From Anadara kagoshimensis (lineage: Eukaryota; Mollusca; Bivalvia; Arcoida; Arcidae), in NCBI GenBank assembly GCA_021292105.1, contig CM037871.1, positions 23,060,057-23,124,056 on the forward strand: a stretch of 64,000 bases of DNA, in the 5' to 3' direction. Shown in pieces: positions 60,401-64,000 of the stretch. Position numbers and translations under genes: made by a program. Within the stretch, counting starts at the first letter, position 1. The number at the start of each line of letters is the position of its first letter. Below the pieces are notes generated by a model that was given only the letters and a program-made list of their open reading frames with translations, ran no database searches and was not told the DNA's origin.

Positions 60401-61555
60401 CTTCAGGCGAATATTTTGGCGGCCATTTTGAAAAATTACCGCCATCTTGGATTTTTAATGGACCAATCGGGTAGATTTGATCAGTAGGTTTTTAAAAACA
60501 AAGGAATCCACACTTAGATCATAAAAATATTTCTGAGCAAAACACTTCAGGCGACTATTTTGGCGGCCATCTTGAAAAATGATACGTGTAGCTATCTTTG
60601 GTTTTTAATTGACCAATCGGGTAGATTTGACCAGAAGCCCTCTGAAAACATTGGAATCCACACTATGATCATATAAATTGGACTACTACAAATACTTCTA
60701 AGCAAAACATCATCTTCAGGCGACTTTTTAGGCAGCCATCTTGAAAAATGGCTGCCATCTTAGATTTTCAAATGGCCAATCGGGTAGATTTGACCAGTAG
60801 CCCTTAAAGATCAATTGTGCCAAATTTGATGCTTGTATCATCATTTGCACGATTTTTCTGTTATCTGCTCCGCTACATGGATCTACCTTAAACAAAAAAA
60901 CACACCAATTTCAAGTAATGAACAAGTTATAGGTTTAAGACCCTAGAGAAGTCAAATATCAAATGAGATTTTTTCTCCAATCATCAATTTCAGAGAAGAT
61001 TTTTTAAGATTTTGCAACCTCATGTCTCCTCGACTTAGTTTTGGTAGCCTGGATGATGGCAACACTATGAACAAATCTCAATTGTACAGGCCCATTTATA
61101 CTTCTGACCAAGTTTCATTGAAATTTGTCCAGTAGTTTCAGAGGAGAAGTCAAAAATGAGAAGTTTACGCTACTGCTGAAAATAACAACAACTACTACAG
61201 GCAAAGCTCACTTCAGTCTTCAGGTCTGGTGAGCTTAAAAGTCTTTTTATGATCCAGTGACCTTGATCTATGGTGTTAATAACACTTTGATAGCCCTTGT
61301 TTAGTTCTTATTCAACAGTTATAAAACTGACAGGTTGTTCAGACAGATTTGGGTAAAGCTATACTCATATTCATTAAGCAGGCTGTATAAATACTGTTTA
61401 GATCAAATAATACATAGGTTGAGAATCATTTGAGTTTAATTGTAATATCATATGAAGTAAAATCAAAATATGTCATACCCAAGAAAGCCTGCAATCAAAC
61501 ATTCAACTTCTGGATGTTCACGTAGATATCTTTCATTTTCTAACCTTGTTTTTAT
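32320..61555 (-). CDS. RIIAD1: RIIAD1-like protein (RIIa domain), three 3' exons; N-terminus outside window
   Basis: The coding sequence joins 61555-61479, 44190-44144 and 32417-32320 on the minus strand. It encodes 73 residues with no stop before the TAA at 32320-32322. Key parts are RLENERYLREHPEVECLIAG, EVLRQRPENIREFAAD and HFTDHELPENVTKQL. These match RIIa domain-containing protein 1, a short (about 90 aa) protein whose domain resembles the dimerisation-docking domain of PKA regulatory subunit II and is found in sperm and ciliary proteins. Acceptors are TTTATTTCAG, TTTTCATCAG and ATATTTCAG. The 44144 exon has donor CAG|GTAAGT and the 61479 exon GG|GTATGA. Phases agree across both junctions. 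About 28 N-terminal residues must be encoded beyond 64000. The introns are 17,288 and 11,726 bp and are filled with mobile elements. Host function in cilia or sperm is inference from the family. Confidence 0.9.
32423..32582. other. Intron start with duplicated 3' splice site
   Basis: TGTGAAGTGATCTGAAATRT plus AAAACCA occurs at about 32407 and again at about 32460. On the minus strand the second copy is a complete polypyrimidine-CAG acceptor followed by the same first codons. Confidence 0.75.
32583..33483 (+). repeat. 145-bp-family element 5' end, split by a nested repeat element
   Basis: AACAGGAGGCCCAATTGGCC and CTCACCTGATAA (32583-32620) continue after an insertion as AATGGTTAGCCGATACATTT and AATACTGAAACCCCAATG (33371-33420), in the same order as other copies. 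The element stops before any monomer array. Confidence 0.75.
32621..33370 (+). mobile_element. Nested element with GTCCCCCGCC ends and 175-bp repeats
   Basis: CAGGGTCCCCCGCC near the left edge and GGCGGGGGACAATAA at the right edge form a 10-bp inverted repeat. Between them are about three units of ~175 bp (32757-33270), each with CATAACTCCAACAAAAAGTA, TGAAAATCCGTCAAAATTTG and GGCATGAGAGCGCTTACAA. Then comes an ACGGACACACGGAC simple stretch. It is non-coding; the open frames on both strands are repeat products. It interrupts the 5' end of a 145-bp-family element. Confidence 0.8.
33484..35237 (+). repeat. 145-bp-array repeat element, copy E (most regular array)
   Basis: It opens AACAAGAGGCCCATGGGCC and has about eight highly similar 145-bp monomers from 33590 to 34680. 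The 3' region starts like type I (AGGTCACGACCTTCATAATT, CCTAGGTCACCTTGACCTAG) but ends with a GACGACGACGACGACGACG simple stretch and the type II-like end GAGCCTTTGGCTCAGGTGAG plus CTAAAAA. It is thus a hybrid tail. It lies in the second RIIAD1 intron of the window. Confidence 0.9.
35240..35600. repeat. GAT-rich trinucleotide region
   Basis: Interrupted GATGATGAT repeats with a pure run near 35538-35583. The sequence AAGCACTGAGAGTGCTGA at its left edge resembles AAGCACTGATGGTGCTGA at 5604, so this may be a dispersed unit. Poly-His or poly-Asp frames here are not genes. Confidence 0.8.
35704..36240. repeat. 54-bp minisatellite made of CAT/CAG/ACC triplets
   Basis: GTCATGTCAC recurs at 35856, 35906, 35960, 36014, 36068, 36122, 36176 and 36224, mostly exactly 54 bp apart. 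Each unit has CACCACCATCATCATCAGC and GGAGCACCAGCAGCAG. Because 54 is divisible by three and the unit has no stop codon in several frames, long frames stay open on both strands and encode His-, Ser/Pro/Ala- and Asp/Gly-rich repeats. There is no exon context, so I treat it as non-coding. Confidence 0.85.
36241..37020. other. Unassigned intronic DNA with a short palindrome
   Basis: AGGAGCCAGCCTGGCTCCT at about 36263 is a palindrome followed by three TTAGGCACC motifs. A 97-codon plus-strand frame (36366-36659) shows no recognisable motif. Confidence 0.4.
37021..39805 (+). repeat. 145-bp-array repeat element, copy F (third tail type, split by a MITE)
   Basis: It opens AACAAGAGGCCCATGGGCC and CTGAGGCTGAGTACATATCT. 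The array has about a dozen monomers of a distinct subtype (TATGACCTTGACCTTTGAACC, ATCAAAATGATCRTTAGGCC). From 39440 a third kind of tail appears, with CATTTTGGCCCCATCAGTTA and TTTATGGGGACCCAAGGGG, and an ACGACACACGACGCACGAC stretch. The usual GGTGAGCTAAAAA end is missing. A 694-bp MITE interrupts the first part of the array. Confidence 0.85.
37435..38128. mobile_element. MITE with TA duplication and ~29-bp TIRs (Tc1/mariner-type)
   Basis: The left end reads TTGTTTATCTTTTATGTTCA, then GAGACAGTC; the right end is its inverted copy with 24 of 29 positions equal. TA flanks both sides (37433-37434 and 38129-38130). Removing the 694 bp plus one TA restores the monomer consensus ATATTCTAATATACATGCC. 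The interior is AT-rich and non-coding. Confidence 0.85.
39806..41087. other. Unassigned intronic DNA containing a tRNA-like sequence
   Basis: AT-rich, with no exon recognised. A 61-codon plus-strand frame (40608-40793) has no motif. The only recognisable item is the tRNA-like stretch at 40489-40576. Confidence 0.4.
40489..40576 (-). pseudogene. tRNA-like sequence (SINE head or tRNA pseudogene)
   Basis: On the minus strand GGTGGCGCAGTGGATAACG resembles a D-arm/A box. After about 45 bp CCAGTTCAAATCACCACGGG resembles a T-arm/B box, and a T-run (terminator-like) follows at 40478-40486. The acceptor stem does not pair, so it is not a functional tRNA. Confidence 0.5.
41088..41958. repeat. 145-bp-array element, copy G, with inverted monomers
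   Basis: From 41105 to 41455 about three monomers are in reverse orientation (CAAAGGTCAAGGTCACAGATGC, CATGTATATTAAAATATTGTA). At about 41452 the orientation switches and a forward type I tail follows (AAAGGTCATGACCTTCACAA to ACCTATGGTCAGATAAGCTA). It is the only copy in the window with monomers and tail in opposite directions. Confidence 0.8.
43058..43195 (+). CDS. Small open frame, 45 codons, unknown
   Basis: ATG at 43058, stop TAG at 43193-43195. It reads MTAFDVGDTVKLDEVIGIVK then EKVAKGFATFYDVNN and beyond. The composition is protein-like for such an AT-rich region, but there is no known domain and it sits among hairpin repeats. It may be a transposon remnant. Confidence 0.2.
   Translation: MTAFDVGDTVKLDEVIGIVKEKVAKGFATFYDVNNMWNTAVTSFT
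43510..43598. repeat. Palindrome, ~35-bp arms
   Basis: ATCTTAGACTCGTGAGGGTT and TAATATGAAATTT are mirrored by AAATTTCATATTAAACCCTC and ACTCATCTAAGAT, with a loop around ATTAAACTCGTTCAAC. Confidence 0.8.
43794..44090 (+). repeat. 145-bp-family element, 5' fragment (copy H)
   Basis: It starts AACAAGAGGCCCATGGGCC, continues with the CCAAGTACATATCTCATGC spacer that closely matches copy D, has a TATATATA tract at 43970, and stops after half a monomer at ATTGTTAGGCCA. It ends about 55 bp before RIIAD1 exon 44144-44190. Confidence 0.8.
44144..44190 (-). CDS. RIIAD1: RIIAD1-like middle exon (47 nt)
   Basis: A microexon with acceptor TTTTATTTTCATCAG and donor GCTGCAG|GTAAGT. It encodes EVLRQRPENIREFAA plus split codons at each end. 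This is the second helix of the RIIa domain. Confidence 0.92.
44191..45040. other. Intronic DNA, nothing recognised
   Basis: AT-rich intron next to the microexon. No repeat or exon recognised; a minus-strand 67-codon frame (44454-44657) has no motif. Confidence 0.4.
45262..45715 (+). repeat. Degenerate 145-bp-family element without array
   Basis: The left end CTATAGGCCTTATTGCTCACCT and the right end CGTCTCAGGTGGCTTAGCGA are decayed versions of the family ends. No monomers lie between them. The interior has GGGGTAACAACTC and GGGGCAATAACTC motifs. Confidence 0.45.
46159..46434 (+). CDS. Open frame of 91 codons inside transposon 3, unknown
   Basis: ATG at 46159 begins MESPGSSPPKKAEKDCFITT and ends TALTAINDCGFKF. 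About 190 bp upstream a strong acceptor-like sequence (TTTTTCTTTTTTGCAG, ending at 45966) could start its exon. It has no domain that I recognise. Its place inside a TIR relative of transposon 1 suggests an N-terminal transposon exon, but this is inference. Confidence 0.3.
   Translation: MESPGSSPPKKAEKDCFITTVNLDTNGILMVHVDYFQKGQKINGTKFVLLFRLLRKNIQLKCCGKLSKGVLVHRHNSTIALTAINDCGFKF
47184..47980. repeat. Tandem repeat, ~161-174-bp unit, five copies
   Basis: GCCATTTTGTTTTTGGAATT or variants recur at about 47184, 47345, 47513, 47687 and 47859, each followed by TTGGTATCCGCCATTT, CCTCGAATTATGTTA and CATGTTACCAACTTT. They form the right subterminal array of transposon 3. Confidence 0.8.
47983..49075 (+). 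repeat. 145-bp-array repeat element, copy J (5' truncated, type I tail)
   Basis: It starts abruptly with CTTGACCTTTGGACCCATGA. About four monomers follow, then a full type I tail with an ACGCACGCACGCACGCACGC stretch and the end TTTGGTCAGGTGAGCTAAAAA. It abuts the subterminal array of transposon 3. Confidence 0.85.
49077..49735 (+). repeat. Two-level tandem repeat (four ~165-bp monomers as two ~328-bp dimers)
   Basis: Monomer types alternate. Type a has TTTGGTTCCAATTGGCTCAG and GGCCATCTTGGATTTGGT; type b has GTTTGGTTCCCATTGGCTAA and GGCCGCCATCTTGGATTAGT. The a-b pair starting CTGGTTTCAGAAGGTACCAT (49079) is repeated at 49405, so the array is a higher-order repeat. Confidence 0.85.
49736..50199. 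other. Spacer and remnant of 145-bp-family tail (copy M, part 1)
   Basis: Mostly unassigned. The last part, CTAACCTTAACCCATTTTAA once the insertion is removed, fits the tail consensus TTGACCTTGACCCCATTTTG-AAGGTAATTAC that resumes at 55206. Confidence 0.45.
51354..51686 (-). mobile_element. tRNA-derived SINE, copy 1
   Basis: The tRNA-like head is at the right end on the minus strand: TAGCTTAGTCGGTAGAGTA (A box) and GTTTGAGTCCGAACAC (B box). The body shares the CATTTATATCG motif with the next copy. The left end is a (GATT)n tail of about 13 units. A 13-C run at 51525 lies in the body. The open frame at 51511-51720 is a repeat product. Confidence 0.7.
51950..52272 (-). mobile_element. tRNA-derived SINE, copy 2
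   Basis: Head on the minus strand: GTGGTAGCTCAGTTGGTAGA (A box) and GGTCGTGGGTTCGTGGGGTC (B box). The body contains CCAAGCACTCGCCATTACGG and, towards the left, CACTTATATCGAGACC shared with copy 1. Same orientation as copy 1, about 260 bp away. Confidence 0.75.
52273..55190. other. Interior of the piggyBac-like element, non-coding
   Basis: No transposase motif or exon was recognised. A CACTTATATCGATGCATC motif near 53122 and GGAGAAAACCGAAGCCCTGG near 53350 look like a decayed SINE body. A GA-rich microsatellite lies at about 53283-53312. Confidence 0.4.
55206..55303 (+). repeat. 145-bp-family tail fragment (copy M, part 2)
   Basis: GGTAATCACAAGAATATGTA, CTGAAAACCCCATATG, CAAGTTATAACAATTTC and TTTTTCCAAAAG match the type I tail. 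It is caught between the piggyBac-like element and transposon 2. Confidence 0.75.
56340..56640 (-). repeat. Left subterminal repeats of transposon 2
   Basis: Two units with CAAGATGGCGACCATTTTTC, AAGATGGTCGCC, and TGTTTTGCTTGGAAATATTT; they match the right array in reverse complement. Confidence 0.8.
57400..57892 (+). pseudogene. Nuclease/CXC transposon protein, N-terminal half remnant
   Basis: The plus frame from 57477 reads LMRQDQAHPVAQIKHVKAKF, YPQQALIIAADQLLHIK, KMFVFMFGGIH and, after an internal deletion, NKNIHYARWILVHLRDM. This is the N-terminal half of a large invertebrate multi-copy protein family (pattern: MVKH...; PGQTPVI-ADQPLY; FGGLHIEM; HYARWLPVHLRDM) that I recognise by pattern. 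It is followed in the same family by the region found at 59271. Upstream coding is frameshifted. The nested repeat element enters at 57893. Confidence 0.65.
57893..59272 (+). repeat. 145-bp-array repeat element, copy N (type II tail), nested in a transposon gene
   Basis: It opens AACAAGAGGCCCATGGGCC and passes after CGCTCACCTGTGACC directly into about five monomers, without the usual spacer. The type II tail has AAAAACTGGGACATGACCTT, AGCCATATTGTTGGGCGTGG and an ACGACACACGACGGAC stretch, and ends GCTCAGGTGAGCTAAAAAA. It interrupts the coding remnant of transposon 2. Confidence 0.88.
59271..60190 (+). pseudogene. Nuclease/CXC transposon protein, C-terminal half remnant
   Basis: Directly after the nested repeat the frame reads TSAVMQEIGNQFKDKSADMI and IFNTKSIAKPTYTEMV, matching the family segment QEIGNPFxxxSxDLLxLDTKxI. 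Then come LFKQEQAKR-like fragments. Near 59830-60000 EHSKDATYQSE, EWEWTQKKELWHWTALPPVV correspond to the segment just before the CXC domain (pattern RAxYQAxxW...WGW...W-x-TLPxA). The EEADTR nuclease core itself appears deleted here. Many stops and frameshifts are present. Confidence 0.55.
60240..60810 (+). repeat. Right subterminal repeats of transposon 2
   Basis: Four units of ~142-169 bp with TTTGGCGGCCATYTTGAAAA, CATCTTGGATTTTTAAATGG, CAATCGGGTAGATTTGA and TAAGCAAAACACTTCAGGCG. Confidence 0.85.
60890..61240 (+). repeat. 145-bp-family tail (copy M, part 3)
   Basis: The type I tail resumes: AGGTTTAAGACCCTAGAGAA, TTTTTTCTCCAATCATCA, TTTTGGTAGCCTGGATGATGGCAAC (interrupted by a short insertion), TTCAGAGGAGAAGTC, and CAGGTCTGGTGAGCTTAAAA at the end. 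Confidence 0.8.
61241..61478. other. Intronic DNA next to RIIAD1 exon
   Basis: No repeat recognised between the end of copy M and the exon donor at 61479. Confidence 0.5.
61479..61555 (-). CDS. RIIAD1: RIIAD1-like exon encoding the first RIIa helix
   Basis: 77 nt with acceptor TTTATTTCAG and donor GG|GTATGA. It encodes IKTRLENERYLREHPEVECL and IAGFL plus a split Gly codon. Human RIIAD1 has the corresponding RIANEKYLRTHKEVEWLISGF region at this position. Confidence 0.92.
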
Positions 61556-62090
61556 CTGAAATAAAGAATTTTGGAATTTAGAATCTGTCATCAATTATAT
61601 TTACAACATCAGGGACACTGTGGGATGTCTAGCTATATACATGAAATAAAATGTCCACAATATATTTTATACTCTGGTTTATTGAATTTACTGATACTGA
61701 ACAGTGTCAGTACTGTTTACATCAATCATGTTTTCAGCAACTGTCTTGATTTCAAATTTTGAATAATTAAGAGCATAATAATATTTGACTTCACAAAACC
61801 CCCTTAGCATAAATAAGAGGCCTATTGGGCCTGATGTCACTTGCTTGATAAATAATGTCTAGCTGAAATGTTTAAAGAAAACATAATAAGAAGCCCAGGG
61901 GCCTTAACACGCACCTCAGTATATGCAATGTCTCATGTAGAAGCTCAATGGTCAACTACTAGTACATTAATTCATTTTGAGCAATTGCTTAGATTAAGTT
62001 TGTACTCATGCTGGCTTTTGGTCATTTGGTAATATATGAGGGAAATCTGGCAGACAGCTTTCGTACTTTCAAAATACACATCATCTATAA

Positions 62091-62663
62091 TAGGGGTGTG
62101 CGATATTACCGGTATACCGGTATATTGCGGTATGGCAGGGTCGATACAATATACCGGTACACAAAATAAAAAACCGGTATACCGCGGAAATTTTAAAAAA
62201 ATCAGTAGATTATGCTTTACGGTCATTATTTTGTTATCAACACTCAAAGACTGTAATATAATCTTTATCTCGTAAGTGTTTGTCAACTACATACAAAATA
62301 AAGCGCGTCTGAGATACAGACATGTATACATGTTATAACCGATAATGGCAGACGACGAAGTAAAACTTGTCAAAAACAAACGAACAAAGACAAAAGTGTG
62401 GGAACATTTGAAATTTTGGCAAATAGCGGGGACTATTAATGAAAATATAGCAGTATGCACTGTCTGTAATGCAGACGTTAAATATGCTGGGGGTACAAGT
62501 AATCTTACTTCGCACATTCGCCGCCATCACCCAAACTTGGATGCCGGTTCGTTTATCTTTTAAGCATTCATTAACTTTGCAATATATTGCAATATGTATT
62601 GCAATATTTTCTCAAATATTGCAATATATTGCAATATGCTTTTTTCCCCAATACCCACCCCTA
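62091..62663 (+). mobile_element. hAT element with perfect 8-bp target duplication
   Basis: The ends TAGGGGTGTG and CACCCCTA are inverted, and ATCTATAA flanks both sides (62083-62090 and 62664-62671). Subterminal palindromic motifs are CCGGTATACCGGTATATTGC on the left and GCAATATATTGCAATATG on the right. The element is 573 bp and lacks a transposase. It carries a short intact frame for a BED zinc finger. Confidence 0.9.
62345..62563 (+). CDS. Stand-alone BED zinc-finger protein within hAT element
   Basis: 72 codons from ATG at 62345 to TAA. The frame has VWEHLKFWQIAG, then AVCTVCNADVKYAGGTSNLT and SHIRRHHPN: Cys at residues 38 and 41, His at about 57 and 61/62, with the aromatic/W of a BED finger at residue 19. 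BED fingers form the N-terminal DNA-binding part of many hAT transposases. Here the transposase catalytic region is absent, so the frame is a leftover first exon or a small DNA-binding protein that could compete with the transposase. The latter is inference. No frameshift or stop interrupts it. Confidence 0.7.
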   Translation: MADDEVKLVKNKRTKTKVWEHLKFWQIAGTINENIAVCTVCNADVKYAGGTSNLTSHIRRHHPNLDAGSFIF

Positions 62664-62722
62664 ATCTATAAATCAAAATTAGTGTAGTATCAATACCTAC
62701 AATATTCTCCAATAAATGCCTA

Positions 62723-63000
62723 TACAAACAAGAGGCCCAAGGGTCTTAATGCTTACCTGAGGGTATGTACATAACTCATGCAGTGGTTCAATGGTCAATT
62801 ACATAAATTAAGAAGAATGTCCAAATATTTAGCAGATTTTTACAAATTAATTATAACTTGTCATAAGAATGCTCCATATAATACATCTAGGGCCTAGCTG
62901 CAGTATATTTATAAAGAGATAAAATAAGCAAAACTTAAAAAATTAGGCCGATTCAGTATTTGTTTGCATCTGTGACCTTGTCCTTTAAACCAAACACCAT
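62723..63000 (+). repeat. 145-bp-family element, 5' part (copy P)
   Basis: AAACAAGAGGCCCAAGGGTC and GTACATAACTCATGCAGTGG match the D/F/H 5' spacer. A monomer start (TTGCATCTGTGACCTTGTCC) is cut off at about 63000; monomer sequence resumes at 63718. Confidence 0.7.
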
Positions 63001-63286
63001 ATTAAGGGTCATCTAAGTAGGAAAAATCAAATGAACCCCATTTGGTTGAAAAACGTTAAAGAGGGGTACAACTATGAATTACCTACACAAGTGTGAAGAT
63101 TTATAAATAAAAATAAAGCAGGAATTGATAATTTAGGAATTTTTAAAATATTTGTTGCATTTTTTTATGGAAATTGTGCAAAAATACACGTTGGGGAAAG
63201 ATGTCGTTCACCTTGTGTAACAAATTATTTTAAAAAAAATGAAAAGATATTAATATATCCAATGTCATAGAGCAGTGCAAAGGGGC
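63001..63286. other. Insertion or spacer inside copy P
   Basis: AT-rich, non-coding, without a recognised repeat; it interrupts the monomer together with the foldback element that follows. Confidence 0.35.
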
Positions 63287-63717
63287 CAGAGTTTGTTAAA
63301 GAAATACGAGGTTTTTGAAAACTCGACAATTTACAGTTGAGGTTATCTACGACTCATTTTCCTTTTAAAAATGTGTGTACCAGGTGTGATATTTATATTC
63401 TAAGGCCACTAATTATCCAAAATACAACAAGTCATAAAAAGTGCACGGTCACACAATACTGTACTACATGTATTTGAATTGAGGTGAATATTGTTTGGTT
63501 TGAACAATGCTGAACTATATACAGCCGAATATGCCACAACAATAATCAAGTAATATAGAAACTTGGCTTTTATAATCTTAACTTGGATCATTGGTAGCCT
63601 TAGAATATGAACTATCACGCCTGGTACATGCATTTTTAAAGGTAAAATGAATCGTAGATAACCTCAACCGTAAATTGTCAAGTTTTCAAAAACCTCGTAT
63701 TTCTTTAACAAACTCTG
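63287..63717. mobile_element. Foldback/MITE-like element with ~134-bp inverted arms
   Basis: The left arm 63287-63420 starts CAGAGTTTGTTAAAGAAATA. The right arm 63583-63717 is its inverted copy ending TATTTCTTTAACAAACTCTG, with roughly 90% identity by eye. The loop is about 160 bp and non-coding. No target duplication was seen. Confidence 0.85.
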
Positions 63718-64000
63718 ATTAAACTGATCTTTATGTCAATACCTACATTATTCTTATATACATGTTTATACAAAAGGTAATGGGTTTGGAGATAATTAAC
63801 AATTTTCAGGGTTTTATGGGATGCGCAATTCTGTGTTTTTTACGCAAAATAAATTATGTTGGACGCAAAAAAATTATATGCATCCAAAAGGGCACAAAAA
63901 ATCTGTAAACCAATTTAAATTCAATGGGAAAACGTGATAAAAATTCTGTTAATATAGACAAGGATTTTTCGAAAACCTTCTACATGTTGGAATTCCCCGG
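63718..64000 (+). repeat. 145-bp-family monomer remnant and unassigned end
   Basis: CTTTATGTCAATACCTACAT and TACATGTTTATACAAAAGGT (63730-63800) are monomer sequence. After about 63805 I recognise nothing. Confidence 0.55.

Larger units (their letters stand above)
55304..60889 (+). mobile_element. DNA transposon 2 with long subterminal repeats, carrying the nuclease/CXC gene
   Basis: Left end AAGGTCGATCCATACCTT and right end ATGGATCTACCTT are inverted. Subterminal ~150-165-bp repeats with GGCGGCCATCTTGAAAAATG and CCATCTTGGATTTT lie in inverted orientation on the left (56340-56640, two units) and forward on the right (60240-60800, four units). Inside, on the plus strand, are remnants of one gene (about 57400-57892 and 59271-60190), split by a nested 145-bp-family element. 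The transposon itself interrupts a 145-bp-family tail. The flanks are TA/TAA-like, but the target duplication could not be fixed. Confidence 0.75.
61813..62722 (+). repeat. Stacked 145-bp-family fragments, split by a hAT element (copy K)
   Basis: AATAAGAGGCCTATTGGGCC and TAATGTCTAGCTGAAATG (61813-61885) are a 5' fragment that runs straight into a second 5' end, AGAAGCCCAGGGGCCTTAAC (from 61890). The latter's monomer is interrupted by the hAT element and resumes as ATCTATAAATCAAAATTAGT to ATAAATGCCTATAC. Confidence 0.7.

Overview
The window is eukaryotic, AT-rich and almost entirely made of mobile and repeated DNA. It is most likely a bivalve mollusc. That placement rests on the dispersed elements that open with AACAAGAGGCCCATGGGCC and close with CAGGTGAGCTAAAAA, on tRNA-headed SINEs, and on the mix of LINE and DNA-transposon families; it comes from recognition, not from a search. 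No prokaryotic features, CRISPR array, rRNA gene or functional tRNA gene were seen.

One host gene is well supported. It is the 3' part of a RIIAD1-like gene (RIIa/R2D2 dimerisation-docking domain protein) on the minus strand, with three coding exons at 61479-61555, 44144-44190 and 32320-32417. All splice sites are canonical, the phases agree, and together they encode 73 residues. Its two introns in the window (17.3 kb and 11.7 kb) hold most of the repeats on the right half. The N-terminal exon probably lies beyond 64000. Two other exon-like pieces (4887-5057 minus, 27268-27362 plus) are tentative.

Region by region: 1-11.2 kb holds arrays of a ~145-bp monomer and two other tandem-repeat elements. 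From 11.3 to 21.2 kb one such repeat element is split by a ~8-kb L1-like LINE insertion with a 12-bp target-site duplication and a poly(A) tail. The ORF1 of that LINE carries a C-terminal IMPACT/UPF0029 domain. From 21.5 to 26.9 kb lies a DNA transposon with long terminal inverted repeats (TIRs) and a TAA target duplication; it carries a broken gene for a FEN1/PIN-like nuclease plus tesmin-like CXC protein, and it has been invaded by a MITE and by a LINE with a restriction-like endonuclease. From 28.0 to 31.5 kb is a near-perfect 1157-bp triplication. From 32.3 to 61.6 kb (RIIAD1 introns) are further repeat arrays, a 54-bp minisatellite, MITEs, SINEs, a 5.0-kb TTAA-flanked piggyBac-like element, and a second transposon with the same nuclease/CXC gene family (55.3-60.9 kb). 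From 61.8 to 64.0 kb are stacked repeat elements with a hAT element (perfect 8-bp duplication) that encodes a lone BED zinc finger, and a foldback element.

The strongest candidates for something little described are the LINE ORF1-IMPACT fusion, the nuclease/CXC gene family that sits inside TIR-bounded transposons, and the repeated nuclear-receptor half-site arrangement (AGGTCA units) in at least three unrelated repeat families. Family assignments here come from motif recognition and reading of frames; none has been checked against a database.
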